A stretch of DNA of 64,000 nt from an uncultured Alphaproteobacteria bacterium (GCA_902573735.1 CACGLH010000002.1:186001-250000), one strand, 5' to 3'; positions 1 through 11,375 are shown, counted from the first letter of the stretch. Made by a program: numbers and translations. Notes: generated by a model not told the origin, from the sequence alone.

Positions 1-246
1 CCTATTCAGAAATTAAAAGAAATTTCAAGGTTAGAACAATTTGAAGAATTAATAATGATGGGATTGAGGACAAGAGAAGGAATCAACTTAAATAATATTC
101 AAAAAAAAACTGATATTAGTTTAAATATTGATAAAATAGACTATCTAAAAAAGTCTAAATTCATAAGTTTAAAAAACAAAAATTTACATTTATTATCAAA
201 AGGAAAGTTAGTTTTAAATAAAATAGTAAACGAACTTTTAACCTAA
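1..246 (+). CDS. hemW: HemW-like radical SAM protein (oxygen-independent coproporphyrinogen III oxidase family), C-terminal fragment, 5' end off window
   Basis: Frame open from base 1: PIQKLKEISRLEQFEELIMMGLRTREGI..., matching the HemW C-terminal 'E.L.MGLR..EGI' motif. Confidence 0.75.
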   Translation, partial: PIQKLKEISRLEQFEELIMMGLRTREGINLNNIQKKTDISLNIDKIDYLKKSKFISLKNKNLHLLSKGKLVLNKIVNELLT

Positions 247-1112
247 AACGGTTTTTTTAAGATTTCGCATATTGTTTGCAATTCCTCATTATCATTATAT
301 TGAATATTAATTTTACCTTTATTTTTCTTCTTATCAGCATGAATATTTACCTTAAATTTTAAATGTGCTGTTAACTCATCTTCCAAAAGCTTGGTATCAA
401 GGTCTTTTTTTATTGGTACGGCTTTCTTATTTGCAATTTCAATTTTATCACGTTTTGCTAAAAGCTCAGTTTGTCTTACAGATAAGCCTTTTTTAACAAT
501 TAGATTAGAAAGGGTAACTGCATCATTACAATTTAATAATGCCCTTGCATGCCCGGAAGTAAGAAAGCCTTTCTTTATAAGTTTCTTTACTTCTATTGGC
601 AGAGAAAGTATTCTAATTGAATTTGAAACATAAGGTCTTGATTTTCCTACTAATTTTGAAACTTTTTCATGGCTATAACTATAATCATTAACTAATTTTA
701 AATACCCTTCCGCCTCTTCTAGTGGCTTTAATTCTGACCTTTGTACATTTTCTATAATTGCTATTTCGATTATTTCTTTATCGCTAAGAGACTTTATAAT
801 CACAGGTATTTCATGAATCTGTGCTAATTGTGCTGCACGCCACCTCCTTTCACCTGCAACAATTTCATAGTGTTTATTATTTTTTTGAGTGACTATAAGT
901 GGTTGTAATATTCCTTTTTGATTGATGGTGCTCGCTAACTCCTTTAGTTCATCAGTATCAAACAATTTTCTCGGTTGATCAGGATTAGGTTTTATATATT
1001 CAATTGGTAAATATAGTTGATCAGTTTTTATATTATTCTCACCACTATTTATAAACTCATCTTCTGAAATAAAAGATGATAAACCTCTTCCTAATGCTTT
1101 CTTTTTTTTCAA
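243..1112 (-). CDS. parB: Chromosome partitioning protein ParB
   Basis: KKKALGRGLSSFIS N-terminus; ParB/Sulfiredoxin domain GERRWRAAQLA; adjacent to parA. Confidence 0.97.
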   Translation of the reverse strand: MKKKKALGRGLSSFISEDEFINSGENNIKTDQLYLPIEYIKPNPDQPRKLFDTDELKELASTINQKGILQPLIVTQKNNKHYEIVAGERRWRAAQLAQIHEIPVIIKSLSDKEIIEIAIIENVQRSELKPLEEAEGYLKLVNDYSYSHEKVSKLVGKSRPYVSNSIRILSLPIEVKKLIKKGFLTSGHARALLNCNDAVTLSNLIVKKGLSVRQTELLAKRDKIEIANKKAVPIKKDLDTKLLEDELTAHLKFKVNIHADKKKNKGKINIQYNDNEELQTICEILKKPF

Positions 1113-1113
1113 C

Positions 1114-1947
1114 TTAGATCTCTCCTTTCAGAAAATATTTTTTCTCTCTTATAAAAAATTCAGCAGTAAGTTTTTGATATGCAATTGATCCTAGACATCT
1201 TTGATCATAAATAACACCTGGCATAGAAAAAGATGGTGCCTCACTCAATTTTATATTCCTAGGAATAACAGTGTTAAAGACTAAATCATTTAATGTAGAC
1301 CTTACATCTTCTTCTATTTGTAAAGAAAGGTTATTTCTTCTATCATACATAGTTAATAATATGCCTAATATTTTTAGTTCTTGATTAAGCGTTTTTCTAA
1401 TTTGTTTTATTGTTATCATCAATTGTGAAAGTCCCTCCAGCGCGAAAAATTCAGTTTGTAAGGGAATTATAACAAAATTTGCTAATGCCAAAGAATTTAC
1501 AGTGAGCATATTTAATGCTGGAGGACAATCCATAAATATATAGTCAAAGTTGATTTCAGTTATATTATTTTTTTTAAATATATTTTTTAATCTTGTCGCC
1601 CTTTTTTCCATTTCTGCTAAATCCATGTCTATAGAAGAAAGATCTTGACTAGCAGGAATAATATACAGGTTTTCTATGCTTGTATTTTTAATTATGTTGT
1701 TGATATTTTCATTTGACATAAGAAAGTCATAAGTACTTAATTTTCGTTCATCTGAAAGAATACCTAGACCAGTTGATGCATTCCCTTGAGCATCTAAATC
1801 TAAAATTAAGACTTTTTTTCCAGAAGCAGCAACACTAGTAGCAAGGTTTAAAACAGTAGTTGTTTTACCAACACCACCTTTTTGATTTACAACAGAGATA
1901 AAGGTAGGGACTTTATTTTTTTTCAAATCTTTTATTTGCACAAGCAA
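1114..1947 (-). CDS. parA: Chromosome partitioning ATPase ParA
   Basis: NQKGGVGKTTT deviant Walker A; LDLDAQGNASTGLG. Confidence 0.97.
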   Translation of the reverse strand: MLVQIKDLKKNKVPTFISVVNQKGGVGKTTTVLNLATSVAASGKKVLILDLDAQGNASTGLGILSDERKLSTYDFLMSNENINNIIKNTSIENLYIIPASQDLSSIDMDLAEMEKRATRLKNIFKKNNITEINFDYIFMDCPPALNMLTVNSLALANFVIIPLQTEFFALEGLSQLMITIKQIRKTLNQELKILGILLTMYDRRNNLSLQIEEDVRSTLNDLVFNTVIPRNIKLSEAPSFSMPGVIYDQRCLGSIAYQKLTAEFFIREKKYFLKGEI

Positions 1948-2569
1948 TGTTCCTTATTTTTAGGATAAATGAATTTTGATCTATAATGTTTATAATTTTT
2001 TCCAATTCATAATCCCAATTTTTTTTGGATAATTTTAATTCTTCATAAAAACTAACTCCCTTTGGAAATAGTGATATTGTACATTTATTTTGATGTATGT
2101 ATGCTATTTTAAGAAGGTGATCTAATTTGCCAAATGCTCTAGAAGATATGACATCCGCTTTCTGTGGTTTAATTAATTCAACATTTTTTGGAAATATATC
2201 AACATTTAGGCCAATTTTTTTTACAATTTCTAATAAAAAGCCTGCTTTTTTTTTGTTTTTTTCTACCAATATAAATTTTAACTCTGGCTTAAGTTCTCTT
2301 GAAATAATAGCTAAAACAAGAGCTGGAAAACCCGCTCCTGAACCAAAATCCAACCATTTTCTTGCTTTATAAGGCAAATGCAACCAAAGTTGAGCACTAT
2401 CTAGGAAATGTCTTTCCCAAGATTTTTCTATAGACTTTCTTGAAACTAGATTGATTTTTTTGTTCCAAAATTTAAGCATATCAAAATAAACGCACAATAA
2501 ATCACATGTTCCACGTGAAACACCGATTTTATTTAAAAGAACATCATAATTAAGCTGTTTTTTTTGCAT
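1913..2569 (-). CDS. rsmG: 16S rRNA (guanine527-N7)-methyltransferase RsmG/GidB
   Basis: [25 protein letters not shown] motif, position between mnmG and parA. Confidence 0.95.
   Translation of the reverse strand: MQKKQLNYDVLLNKIGVSRGTCDLLCVYFDMLKFWNKKINLVSRKSIEKSWERHFLDSAQLWLHLPYKARKWLDFGSGAGFPALVLAIISRELKPELKFILVEKNKKKAGFLLEIVKKIGLNVDIFPKNVELIKPQKADVISSRAFGKLDHLLKIAYIHQNKCTISLFPKGVSFYEELKLSKKNWDYELEKIINIIDQNSFILKIRNIACANKRFEKK
2507..2522. promoter_or_regulatory. parS centromere site (TGTTCCACGTGAAACA)
   Basis: 16-mer differs from the TGTTTCACGTGAAACA palindrome by one base; inside rsmG codons next to parAB. Confidence 0.9.
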
Positions 2570-4448
2570 TTCTCTCTTTTATCACTAACCGGTTTCTTTT
2601 AAGATAAAGATTGATTAGAGTCATAGATGCTGGAGTAATTCCTTCTATTCTAGAAGCGTGTAATAAGTTAAGAGGCCTTACCAATTCAAGCTTTGAAAGA
2701 GCTTCATTGGATAGTCCTTTGATCTTCTTATAATCAATATCTTTGGGTATTTTTATGGATTCATATTTCTTAAATTCTTCTATTTCTACCATTTGCCTAC
2801 TAATGTAGACTTCATATTTTGCAATATTAGATAACTGAAGTAAGGTTTTTAACCTAATACGCTTTATTTCAGGGAGAAGTTTTGTTAATTTATTAATGTT
2901 ATCATGTGATTGACCCAAAAAATCAAAAGCTGTCCTCTTTTGGCCATCCTTTTTTACCTTTATACCAACTTTTTCTGCTTGATTTGGTGATATTTTATAA
3001 GACTTCAGAAGTTTTGACGCTATCTCAATCTCATTCATTTTTCTTTGAAAGTTTTTTTTCCTAGTGTTATCAATTGTTCCCAATTCAAAGGCTAATTTTG
3101 TTAATCTCGCATCTGCGTTATCTGCCCTTAATGACAACCTATATTCAGCTCTTGAAGTGAACATTCTATATGGCTCTAACACTCCTTTTGTTGTAAGATC
3201 ATCTATTAAAACACCTATATAACCTTGATCTCTTCCAATAATAAAAGGTTCTTGTTTTTTCAAAGAACGATAAGCATTTATTCCTGCAATCAAACCTTGC
3301 GCAGCTGCTTCTTCATATCCAGTGGTTCCATTTATTTGTCCTGCAAGGAAAAAGTTTTGAATTTTTTTTAATTCTAAAGATTGTTTAAGGCATCTTGGGT
3401 CTATATAATCATACTCAATAGCGTATCCAGGTTGTACAATCCTAACATTTTCTAAACCTTTAATGGTCGACAACAATTCCAATTGTGTGCTTTCAGGTAA
3501 AGATGTGGAGATGCCGTTTGGGTAAATTATATTTGAAATTAAACCCTCAGGCTCTAGAAAAATTTGATGCCTATCTTTATCAGAAAAACGATGAACCTTA
3601 TCCTCTATTGATGGACAATACCTAGGTCCTTTTGATGAAATATTGCCGTTGAAAATTGCTGATTTTTGCAGATTTTCATTTATAATTTCATGAGTTTTTT
3701 GATTTGTATATGTTATATGACAATCTATTTGTTTTAGGTTAATTTTCCTTGTCAAAAAAGAAAAAAACACTGGGTCACTGTCAGCCTTCTGTTTTTCAAG
3801 TATATTCCAGTTAATAGTTTTAGCATCAAGTCTTGGGGGAGTTCCTGTTTTCAACCTTCCCATAGTTAAATTTAAATCATATAAACTATTGGCTAAACTT
3901 ATAGATGCATTATCACCCTTTCTTCCCCCAGAAAAAGATTTATTGCCAATATGAATGATACCATTTAAGAAAGTGCCAGTAGTTAAAATAACTGACTTGG
4001 CATACAGTCTTTTATTATTAGAGAGTACTACCCCTTTTATTTTTTTAGCATCTATAATAAGCCCTGAAACTTCTTCAGATAAAATATTAAGATTTTTTAG
4101 TTTTGTAAGCTTATTATAGACAAAATTTTTGTAATGTTCTCTATCTATTTGAGACCTTGGGCCTTGCACAGCAGGTCCCTTGCTTCTGTTTAAGAGCCTA
4201 AACTGTATACCTGCGAAATCAGCAGCTAAAGACATAATTCCGCCTATCGCATCGATCTCTCTTACAAGATGTCCTTTACCGAGCCCACCAATTGCAGGGT
4301 TGCAAGACATTTCTCCTATCTTTTTTTGATCATTAGTGATTAAAAGTGTATTGGCACCAAGAACTGCACTCATATGAGAAGCTTCTGTTCCTGCGTGCCC
4401 CCCACCTATGACTATAATCTCATAACTTTGTTTCACGTGAAACCTCAA
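2550..4448 (-). CDS. mnmG: tRNA uridine-5-carboxymethylaminomethyl modification enzyme MnmG/GidA
   Basis: [15 protein letters not shown] motif; full-length GidA features; TTG start. Confidence 0.97.
   Translation of the reverse strand: MRFHVKQSYEIIVIGGGHAGTEASHMSAVLGANTLLITNDQKKIGEMSCNPAIGGLGKGHLVREIDAIGGIMSLAADFAGIQFRLLNRSKGPAVQGPRSQIDREHYKNFVYNKLTKLKNLNILSEEVSGLIIDAKKIKGVVLSNNKRLYAKSVILTTGTFLNGIIHIGNKSFSGGRKGDNASISLANSLYDLNLTMGRLKTGTPPRLDAKTINWNILEKQKADSDPVFFSFLTRKINLKQIDCHITYTNQKTHEIINENLQKSAIFNGNISSKGPRYCPSIEDKVHRFSDKDRHQIFLEPEGLISNIIYPNGISTSLPESTQLELLSTIKGLENVRIVQPGYAIEYDYIDPRCLKQSLELKKIQNFFLAGQINGTTGYEEAAAQGLIAGINAYRSLKKQEPFIIGRDQGYIGVLIDDLTTKGVLEPYRMFTSRAEYRLSLRADNADARLTKLAFELGTIDNTRKKNFQRKMNEIEIASKLLKSYKISPNQAEKVGIKVKKDGQKRTAFDFLGQSHDNINKLTKLLPEIKRIRLKTLLQLSNIAKYEVYISRQMVEIEEFKKYESIKIPKDIDYKKIKGLSNEALSKLELVRPLNLLHASRIEGITPASMTLINLYLKRNRLVIKERNAKKTA
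4429..4444. promoter_or_regulatory. parS centromere site (TGTTTCACGTGAAACC)
   Basis: One mismatch to TGTTTCACGTGAAACA; overlaps the first codons of mnmG. Confidence 0.9.
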
Positions 4449-4457
4449 ATTCTAATT

Positions 4458-5774
4458 TTACTTACCAATACAAAAATTTGAAAATATTTCTCCAAGCATG
4501 CTTTCTGTATCTATCAAACCCAACAAACCATCAATATTAAGGATTATACCCCGCAATTCATTTGCGAGCAATTCCAATTCAATTATGTCTCTGGATACCA
4601 GCTCTTTTATATTGTTAATATTATTAATACAAACATTAACTCTCTCTAAATGTCTGGTTCTATTTATCACAGTTGAAGTTATTTTTTTTGAATAAAGTTT
4701 TTCTTTTATTTGTTGTAACAAATTTTCGATACCTTTGCCAGTTTTTCCAGATATACTAGGTTCTGATCCTTTCAAATCTCCCTTAGGTCTTAAAACTATA
4801 TCTAAAGAAGATTTTTTAAGCCCTAAAGAAAGAACTTCTTCTATGTTCTCAGAAAGTATAACTCTCAAATGAGACTTGTTTGCTTTTTTTAGGGAATTAG
4901 AAATACCAATCTTTTCTATTGTATTTTTTGATTTTCTAATTCCAGCAGTGTCTAAGAAAACAATAGGGATTCCATCTAAGTTATACCTAAGTTCTATAAT
5001 GTCTCTAGTAGTTCCAGATATTCTAGAAGTAATAGCCACATCCCTCTTTGCTAACTTATTTATTAAAGTGGATTTACCTGAATTAGGTTTACCAACAATT
5101 GATACAATAAATCCAGACCTAAGAGATTCAGAAAATTTAAAACCTTTTTTTTCTTTTATAAGATCTTTTTCTAAGCAAAGTATTGATTTAGTAGCTTTTT
5201 TTATTATGTCGGTATCATCTACATCTTCATAGAAATCTATATTTGCTTCTATTAGAGATAAAATTTTTAAAACATCGTTTTTCCATTTAATTATTTTTTT
5301 ATTTGTTTTACCAGTATAAGTATCTAACGCTTGCTTCTGTTGATACTCAGTTTCTGCTTGCAAAAGGTCTGATAAACCCTCTACCTGTGTCAAGTTAAGT
5401 TTATTGTTTTCAAGAGCTCTTTGAGTAAACTCCCCAGGAAATGCTTGTCTTAAAAAAGACATTTTACTAAGTGTTTCCATCACTGTCTTAATTACTATTA
5501 TGCTACCGTGAATATGCAGTTCTGCCATTTGTTCATTAGTAAAACTTTTATTTTCCTCAAAAGATACCACTAAAGCCTCATCTAATAAGGAATTGTCGGA
5601 TGAATATATTTTTTTTAAAGATAAGGTTCTTTTTTTTTTAAAACTTGTTACATTACAACGACATAACAAACCTAGAGCATTAAGGGTATCAGGTCCAGAT
5701 ATTCTAATAACAGCTATTGCTGATACACTTTCAGGGGTAGAAAGAGCAAAAATTGTTTTTTTCATTTCTATCAA
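4458..5774 (-). CDS. mnmE: tRNA modification GTPase MnmE/TrmE
   Basis: [30 protein letters not shown]-terminal FCIGK. Confidence 0.97.
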   Translation of the reverse strand: MIEMKKTIFALSTPESVSAIAVIRISGPDTLNALGLLCRCNVTSFKKKRTLSLKKIYSSDNSLLDEALVVSFEENKSFTNEQMAELHIHGSIIVIKTVMETLSKMSFLRQAFPGEFTQRALENNKLNLTQVEGLSDLLQAETEYQQKQALDTYTGKTNKKIIKWKNDVLKILSLIEANIDFYEDVDDTDIIKKATKSILCLEKDLIKEKKGFKFSESLRSGFIVSIVGKPNSGKSTLINKLAKRDVAITSRISGTTRDIIELRYNLDGIPIVFLDTAGIRKSKNTIEKIGISNSLKKANKSHLRVILSENIEEVLSLGLKKSSLDIVLRPKGDLKGSEPSISGKTGKGIENLLQQIKEKLYSKKITSTVINRTRHLERVNVCINNINNIKELVSRDIIELELLANELRGIILNIDGLLGLIDTESMLGEIFSNFCIGK

Positions 5775-7069
5775 TTGTTCATAGAATCAAAAAACTCTGA
5801 ATTTGTTTTGGTCTGTTTCAATTTACTTAAAAGGAATTCTATTGCGTCAGTTGTTCCCATAGGGTTTAATATTCTTCTTAAAACGAAAACTTTTGTTAGT
5901 TCTGCTTTTTCTACTAATAATTCTTCTTTTCTTGTCCCTGATTTTAACAAATCAATGGCAGGAAAAACTCTTTTATCAGCAACTTTTCTATCTAATACTA
6001 ATTCAGAGTTACCTGTTCCTTTAAATTCTTCAAAAATAACCTCATCCATTCTGCTACCAGTATCAATGAGAGCTGTTGCAATAATTGTAAGTGAACCACC
6101 TTCTTCAATATTTCTGGCTGCTCCAAAAAACCTTTTTGGTCTTTGGAGAGCATTTGCATCCACACCACCAGTAAGGACTTTTCCAGAAGAGGGTACTACA
6201 GTATTATATGCTCTACCCAATCTAGTTATGGAATCTAATAATATGACTACATCTCTTTTGTGTTCTACTAATCTTTTTGCTTTTTCTATAACCATTTCTG
6301 CTACAGCAACGTGCCTTGTAGCTGGTTCATCAAAGGTTGAGGATATTACCTCTCCCTTAACCGATCTTTGCATATCTGTCACTTCTTCTGGTCTTTCATC
6401 TACTAAGAGAACTATTAGATAGCTATCTGGTTGATTTTTCTCAATAGCATGCGCAATGTTTTGAAGTATAACAGTTTTTCCTGTTCTAGGAGGAGCTACT
6501 ATTAAGGATCTCTGACCTTTACCAATAGGAGCAATTAAATCAATAACCCTAGCAGATTGATCTTTAATTGTGGGGTCTTCTATTTCCAATTTGAATCTTT
6601 CATCTGGATAAAGGGGTGTTAAATTGTCAAAGTGAATTTTATGTTTTGCTTTTTCAGGTTGAGCAAAATTTATTGCTTTCACAGTAACTAAACCAAAATA
6701 TCTTTCATTATCTTTTGGCGCACAGATTGCTCCTTCAAGAGTGTCACCAGTCCTCAATGAAAATTTTTTTATTTGAGAAGGGCTTACATATATATCATCG
6801 GGACCAGGAAGATAATTTGCATCTGTTGACCTTAAGAAACCAAAGCCGTCTTGAACAACCTCTAATACTCCATCACCGTATATTTCAACTCCATTTTCTG
6901 CCATTTCTTTTAATATAGCAAACATCATATCACCTTTTCTCATTGTCGAAGCATTATCTATTTCAATTTTTTCTGCAAACTTTAATAAATTTGCAGGCGA
7001 CTGAGACTTGAGTTCTGATAATGAAAGTTCTTTTATATTTTTAAGATCAATCTGATTTAAATCGACCAT
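5771..7069 (-). CDS. rho: Transcription termination factor Rho
   Basis: [29 protein letters not shown], Rho-type cold-shock domain. Confidence 0.98.
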   Translation of the reverse strand: MVDLNQIDLKNIKELSLSELKSQSPANLLKFAEKIEIDNASTMRKGDMMFAILKEMAENGVEIYGDGVLEVVQDGFGFLRSTDANYLPGPDDIYVSPSQIKKFSLRTGDTLEGAICAPKDNERYFGLVTVKAINFAQPEKAKHKIHFDNLTPLYPDERFKLEIEDPTIKDQSARVIDLIAPIGKGQRSLIVAPPRTGKTVILQNIAHAIEKNQPDSYLIVLLVDERPEEVTDMQRSVKGEVISSTFDEPATRHVAVAEMVIEKAKRLVEHKRDVVILLDSITRLGRAYNTVVPSSGKVLTGGVDANALQRPKRFFGAARNIEEGGSLTIIATALIDTGSRMDEVIFEEFKGTGNSELVLDRKVADKRVFPAIDLLKSGTRKEELLVEKAELTKVFVLRRILNPMGTTDAIEFLLSKLKQTKTNSEFFDSMNN

Positions 7070-7151
7070 ATTAAGTCCATTAATTTAAATTGGGTGAATA
7101 TACGGAGAATACCGTATCATTAAATAATATCAAAGATTACCTAAAGTCAAT

Positions 7152-8192
7152 TTAATTTTTTTCTTTTATAGTTTTCAATAATAATTCTACGTTATGGATC
7201 TTTGCATCAGGTGTTATACCGTGTCCAAGATTGAAAATATGACCTGAAGAGGAAAACTTCTTTACAATATTTAATGTACCTTCAACTAATTCTTTTCCTC
7301 CTGAAATTAAATAAGCTGGGTCTAAATTACCCTGTATTACTATTTCTTTTTGTATATTTTTTTTTGCCCAATCTAAATCTATACTTGAATCTACAGCAAC
7401 ACAATCAAACTCTTTGACCATTGCGAATTTCTTATACATTGGACCAACCCCACGTGGGAAAACGATAACAGGTATATTGGGAAATCTTTTTTTTATTTCT
7501 TTAGCAATAACTTCCATTGGTTCCAATGAATATTTTTCAATATAAGTTGCAGGTAATGAGTTTGCCCAACTATCAAATAATTTTATAACATCAACTCCGC
7601 CTTCTATTTGTTTAGATAAATATTCTATAGTAGCGTCCTGTATTTTTACTATTAATTTTTTAAAAACCTGTGGATAGTTTAACATAAATATTTTTGTTTT
7701 AATATGATCTTTGGATCCTTTGCCTTCTATCATATAAGTAGCAACTGTCCATGGAGATCCGGCAAAACCAATAAAAGTAATATTACTTTCTAATTTTGAT
7801 CTAATATTAGTTACTGCTTCATAAACTGGCTCTAAAGTACTGTGAATATCTTCAGTATTTCTCAAATTTTCAATATCTTCATTGTTTTTAAGTGGTTCTA
7901 AAATAGGCCCAATTCCTTCTTTAAATTCCAGATGTTGACCAAGTGCATTTGGAATTAAAAGAATGTCAGCGAATAGTATAGCACCATCTAAATTAAATCT
8001 TCTTAATGGCTGTAATGTAACCTCTGTAGTCAAAGTTGGATTGTAACATAAATCTAAAAAACTACCCGCTTGTTTTCTTACTTCTCTGTATTCTGGTAGA
8101 TATCTTCCTGCTTGACGCATTAACCAAACAGGAGGTGTATTGAATTTATGACCCTGTAAAGTTTTTAACAATTTTTTATTATTATAATTCAT
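7152..8192 (-). CDS. hemE: Uroporphyrinogen decarboxylase
   Basis: PPVWLMRQAGRYLPEYR signature; FAGSPWT; GHGITPDA. Confidence 0.97.
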   Translation of the reverse strand: MNYNNKKLLKTLQGHKFNTPPVWLMRQAGRYLPEYREVRKQAGSFLDLCYNPTLTTEVTLQPLRRFNLDGAILFADILLIPNALGQHLEFKEGIGPILEPLKNNEDIENLRNTEDIHSTLEPVYEAVTNIRSKLESNITFIGFAGSPWTVATYMIEGKGSKDHIKTKIFMLNYPQVFKKLIVKIQDATIEYLSKQIEGGVDVIKLFDSWANSLPATYIEKYSLEPMEVIAKEIKKRFPNIPVIVFPRGVGPMYKKFAMVKEFDCVAVDSSIDLDWAKKNIQKEIVIQGNLDPAYLISGGKELVEGTLNIVKKFSSSGHIFNLGHGITPDAKIHNVELLLKTIKEKN

Positions 8193-8435
8193 AATATATA
8201 TATAAATAGTATTAGTAAGTAGTACTACTTTATTATGTGGAAAAAAAAAATTAAATACTTATTAACAATATCAGAAAAATAAATTATTGAAAAAAAACAT
8301 ATTTTAAAAATATTCACATATGTGATTAACTTAATTAACAGATATACAATTATAATAAGTATGTTTAAATAATATGGATAAACAAAAGTTTTTTAAATTT
8401 GTTGATTTTTTTGTGGAAAAGATAAAAGTTAAAAC
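8193..8435. other. oriC: Candidate chromosomal replication origin (oriC)
   Basis: 243-bp very AT-rich non-coding gap between divergent hemE and aroE; DnaA-box-like 9-mers with one mismatch at 8236-8244, 8310-8318, 8321-8329, 8373-8381 and 8412-8420; alphaproteobacterial hemE-linked origin context with parABS nearby. Confidence 0.82.
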
Positions 8436-9284
8436 ATGCATAAAGATAAATTAGAGTTAAAAATAGCAGGTGTTATCGGTGATCCAATTAATCATACAAG
8501 ATCACCATTAATACACCAATATTGGATAAATAAAAATCAAATTAATTGTTTTTATATTCCTATAAGAGTAAAAAGTTTTGAATTAGAAAAAAAATTATTT
8601 TATATGAAAGAATTAAATTTTAGTGGTTTAAACGTAACCATACCACATAAAGAAAATATCTTAAATTTTGTTGATGAAATAAAAGATTCTGCAAAAGTTA
8701 TTGGTGCAGCAAATACAATATATTTCAAAAATGGAAAAATTATTGCTGATAATACAGATACATATGGTTTTTTCCAATCTTTAATAAAAAATTTTCCTAA
8801 TTATAATTTTAAAAAAGAAAAAGTGCTTATAATTGGTGCTGGTGGAGCGTCTAGGGCAGTTACATCTGTTTTTTTGAAACAAAATATCCAAGAAATTAGA
8901 ATAATCAATAGAAATATTGACAAAGCAATGAAAATTAAAAATGATTTATCATCAAAAATAAAAATTTATAACTGGTCTGAATTTTCAATTTCACTTAATG
9001 AAATAACAACAATTGTCAACACCACTTCATTAGGTAATTTAGGATCAGAACATTTTAACTTAAGTTTAAAGGGTGTAAAAAAGGGTGGAATAGCTATTGA
9101 TCTGATTTATAATCCGTTGAAAACATCTTTTATGAAACAAGCTGAAAAAGAAAATATGAGAGCTATAAATGGTTTAGACATGCTTATATATCAAGCAAAA
9201 AGTGGTTTCCAAAATTGGTTTAAAAATAAACCTACTTATACAAATGAATTGAGAAAAATAATTGAAGATTCTATCAAGAGTTAA
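8436..9284 (+). CDS. aroE: Shikimate dehydrogenase
   Basis: GDPINHTRSPLIHQYW, NVTIPHK, NTDTYGF, GAGGASRAV. Confidence 0.95.
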   Translation: MHKDKLELKIAGVIGDPINHTRSPLIHQYWINKNQINCFYIPIRVKSFELEKKLFYMKELNFSGLNVTIPHKENILNFVDEIKDSAKVIGAANTIYFKNGKIIADNTDTYGFFQSLIKNFPNYNFKKEKVLIIGAGGASRAVTSVFLKQNIQEIRIINRNIDKAMKIKNDLSSKIKIYNWSEFSISLNEITTIVNTTSLGNLGSEHFNLSLKGVKKGGIAIDLIYNPLKTSFMKQAEKENMRAINGLDMLIYQAKSGFQNWFKNKPTYTNELRKIIEDSIKS

Positions 9285-9287
9285 AAC

Positions 9288-9881
9288 TTGACTATTAAAA
9301 TAGGGATAACCGGTTCTATAGGGATGGGAAAATCCACGGTTTCATCTATTTTTAGAAACAATAACATTAAAGTATGGGATGCAGATTCTGAGGTTCATAC
9401 TTTATATAAAAAAGGAAAAGAAGGGTACAATGCAATTATTTCAATTTATCCAGAATTACAAGATAAAGTGGAGATTAATAGAAAAAAAGTTTCTTACTTA
9501 CTAAGGGAAAAAAAAATTGATTTGAAATTGATTGAAAAAATAATTCACCCACTTTTAATAAAAAGTAGAAAGAAATTTATTAAAAAAAACGAGAGAGAAA
9601 AAATTTTAATTTTTGACATACCGCTTCTATATGAAACAAAAGCACAAATTTGGTTGGATTATGTAATTACTGTTTTTTGTTCAGAAAAAAATCAAATAAA
9701 AAGATTAAAAAAAAGAGATGATTTTGATACAAGTAAGATTAATTATTTGCTTTCCAAGCAAATACCAGTAAATAAAAAAAATAAAAAAGCAGACTTTGTA
9801 ATTGATACTGATAAAAATATGCAACAAGTTGAAAAACAGGTTATTAATATTATAAAAAAAATGAGAAAATCTAATGATTAG
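9288..9881 (+). CDS. coaE: Dephospho-CoA kinase (TTG start)
   Basis: IGITGSIGMGKSTVS P-loop; WDAD; LLYE; order aroE-coaE-dnaQ. Confidence 0.93.
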   Translation: MTIKIGITGSIGMGKSTVSSIFRNNNIKVWDADSEVHTLYKKGKEGYNAIISIYPELQDKVEINRKKVSYLLREKKIDLKLIEKIIHPLLIKSRKKFIKKNEREKILIFDIPLLYETKAQIWLDYVITVFCSEKNQIKRLKKRDDFDTSKINYLLSKQIPVNKKNKKADFVIDTDKNMQQVEKQVINIIKKMRKSND

Positions 9882-10605
9882 AGAAATAGTTTTAGATACA
9901 GAAACCACAGGTTTAGATCCATTAGAGGGCCATAAAATAATTGAAATTGCAGCTATCGAATTAATAGACCATATAAAAACTGAAAAAAATTTCCATTTTT
10001 TTATAAATCCAGAAAGAGAAATACCCGAAGCTAGTCAAAAAATACATAATATTTCAAATGAAAAAGTAAAAGATAAACCAAAATTTAGGGAAATCTACAA
10101 AAAATTCCTAGATTTTATAAAAGATGATTGTTTAGTAATTCATAATGCAGAATTTGATTTAAAATTCTTAAATTATGAACTTAATGAAATTGGAGTAGGT
10201 GATATAAACAATGAAGTAATTGATACACTAAAAATCGCAAGATCCAAATATCCTGGATCATCCGTTTCACTAGATTCTTTGTGTAAAAAATTTAATATAG
10301 ATATTAAAAAAAGAGTGGAAAATGGACACGGTGCACTGATTGATTGTCACTTGTTGAGCGAAGTGTATTTGGAAATACTGGGTGGTAAACAGCCGATTTT
10401 AAACCTCAATAAAGATTATACAAACTATGAAAAAGAAAAAAGTCGAAATAAAATTGAGCATTTTATAAGACAGAATAAACTTAAGCCAAGATTAAATGAA
10501 GGAGTAATCGACAAACATTTAAAATTTTTAAAAGAGATAGATTCTGAAAATTCTTGGGGTAATTTTCATAAAAACTTATTTAGTAAATTAAATTCTAAAT
10601 TATAA
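9874..10605 (+). CDS. dnaQ: DNA polymerase III epsilon subunit
   Basis: REIVLDTETTGLDP, HNAEFDLKFLN, GHGALIDCHLL exonuclease motifs. Confidence 0.95.
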   Translation: MIREIVLDTETTGLDPLEGHKIIEIAAIELIDHIKTEKNFHFFINPEREIPEASQKIHNISNEKVKDKPKFREIYKKFLDFIKDDCLVIHNAEFDLKFLNYELNEIGVGDINNEVIDTLKIARSKYPGSSVSLDSLCKKFNIDIKKRVENGHGALIDCHLLSEVYLEILGGKQPILNLNKDYTNYEKEKSRNKIEHFIRQNKLKPRLNEGVIDKHLKFLKEIDSENSWGNFHKNLFSKLNSKL

Positions 10606-10709
10606 AAAAATATTGCAAAATAAGATAAATTATAAATTAAACATTGATCTTAAAAAAAAAGTATATAAATCAATAAATACTTACTAATTCGTTCGAAAGG
10701 TATATATCA

Positions 10710-11375
10710 ATGGTTCAGATAATAGTTCTTGCAGCCGTAGCGTTTTTTTTGTTTTGGAGATTGAAATCTGTTTTGGGTTCTAGACAAGGTTTTGAAAAAG
10801 TAAATAAAAATGTTGATGAAAAAACAAAATCTTCAAAAACAAATACGAATAGTGGTGATAAAATAATAGATTTAAAATCTAGCATTGTAGATGAAGATAT
10901 AGCTGATTATGTTGATGAAAGTTCAGAACAATTTAAAATTTTATTAGAACTAAAAAAATTAGAGGATGGTTGGCTAGTATCTAATTTTGTATCTGGTGCA
11001 AAATTAGCTTATGAAGAAATTCTTATGGCTTTTGAAAACGGTGACTTGAATAAAATAAAAAAACTTTCTTCTAAGGAAGTTTTTACAGCATTCAAAGACG
11101 TAATTGATGACAGAAATCAAAAAGGTTTTCAGGTTGAAGCCGAGTTTGGAGGTGTTCGTGATATTAGAATAAAAGATGTCAAACTGAATAAAAAAAATCT
11201 CGAAGCTAACATAACTATGATTTTTCAATGTGATATTACATATAGTATAAAAGACAAAAACAATAAAATTGTCGAAGGTGGATCTGATAAAGTAAAAAAA
11301 CAAAAAGATATTTGGACTTTTACTAGAAAAATGAATTCAGATGTTCCAATTTGGTATTTGACAAAAACCGAATAG
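10710..11375 (+). CDS. Tim44/TimA family inner-membrane protein
   Basis: N-terminal TM anchor plus Tim44-like C-terminal domain (LKKLEDGWLVSNFVSGAKLAYEEILMAFENGD). Confidence 0.88.
   Translation: MVQIIVLAAVAFFLFWRLKSVLGSRQGFEKVNKNVDEKTKSSKTNTNSGDKIIDLKSSIVDEDIADYVDESSEQFKILLELKKLEDGWLVSNFVSGAKLAYEEILMAFENGDLNKIKKLSSKEVFTAFKDVIDDRNQKGFQVEAEFGGVRDIRIKDVKLNKKNLEANITMIFQCDITYSIKDKNNKIVEGGSDKVKKQKDIWTFTRKMNSDVPIWYLTKTE

Noticed and set aside
391-633. Small ORFs antisense to parB, infB, hslU, hslV, nusA and others in the ORF track
   Set aside because: All are nested in confidently identified genes and show no family features.
5775-6422. 215-aa plus-strand ORF antisense to rho
   Set aside because: Lies entirely inside rho coding sequence; composition is typical of a shadow ORF and rho is certain.
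7447-7460. CCCCACGTGGG motif in hemE as possible parS
   Set aside because: Shares only the CACGTG core and encodes the conserved hemE FPRGVG region.
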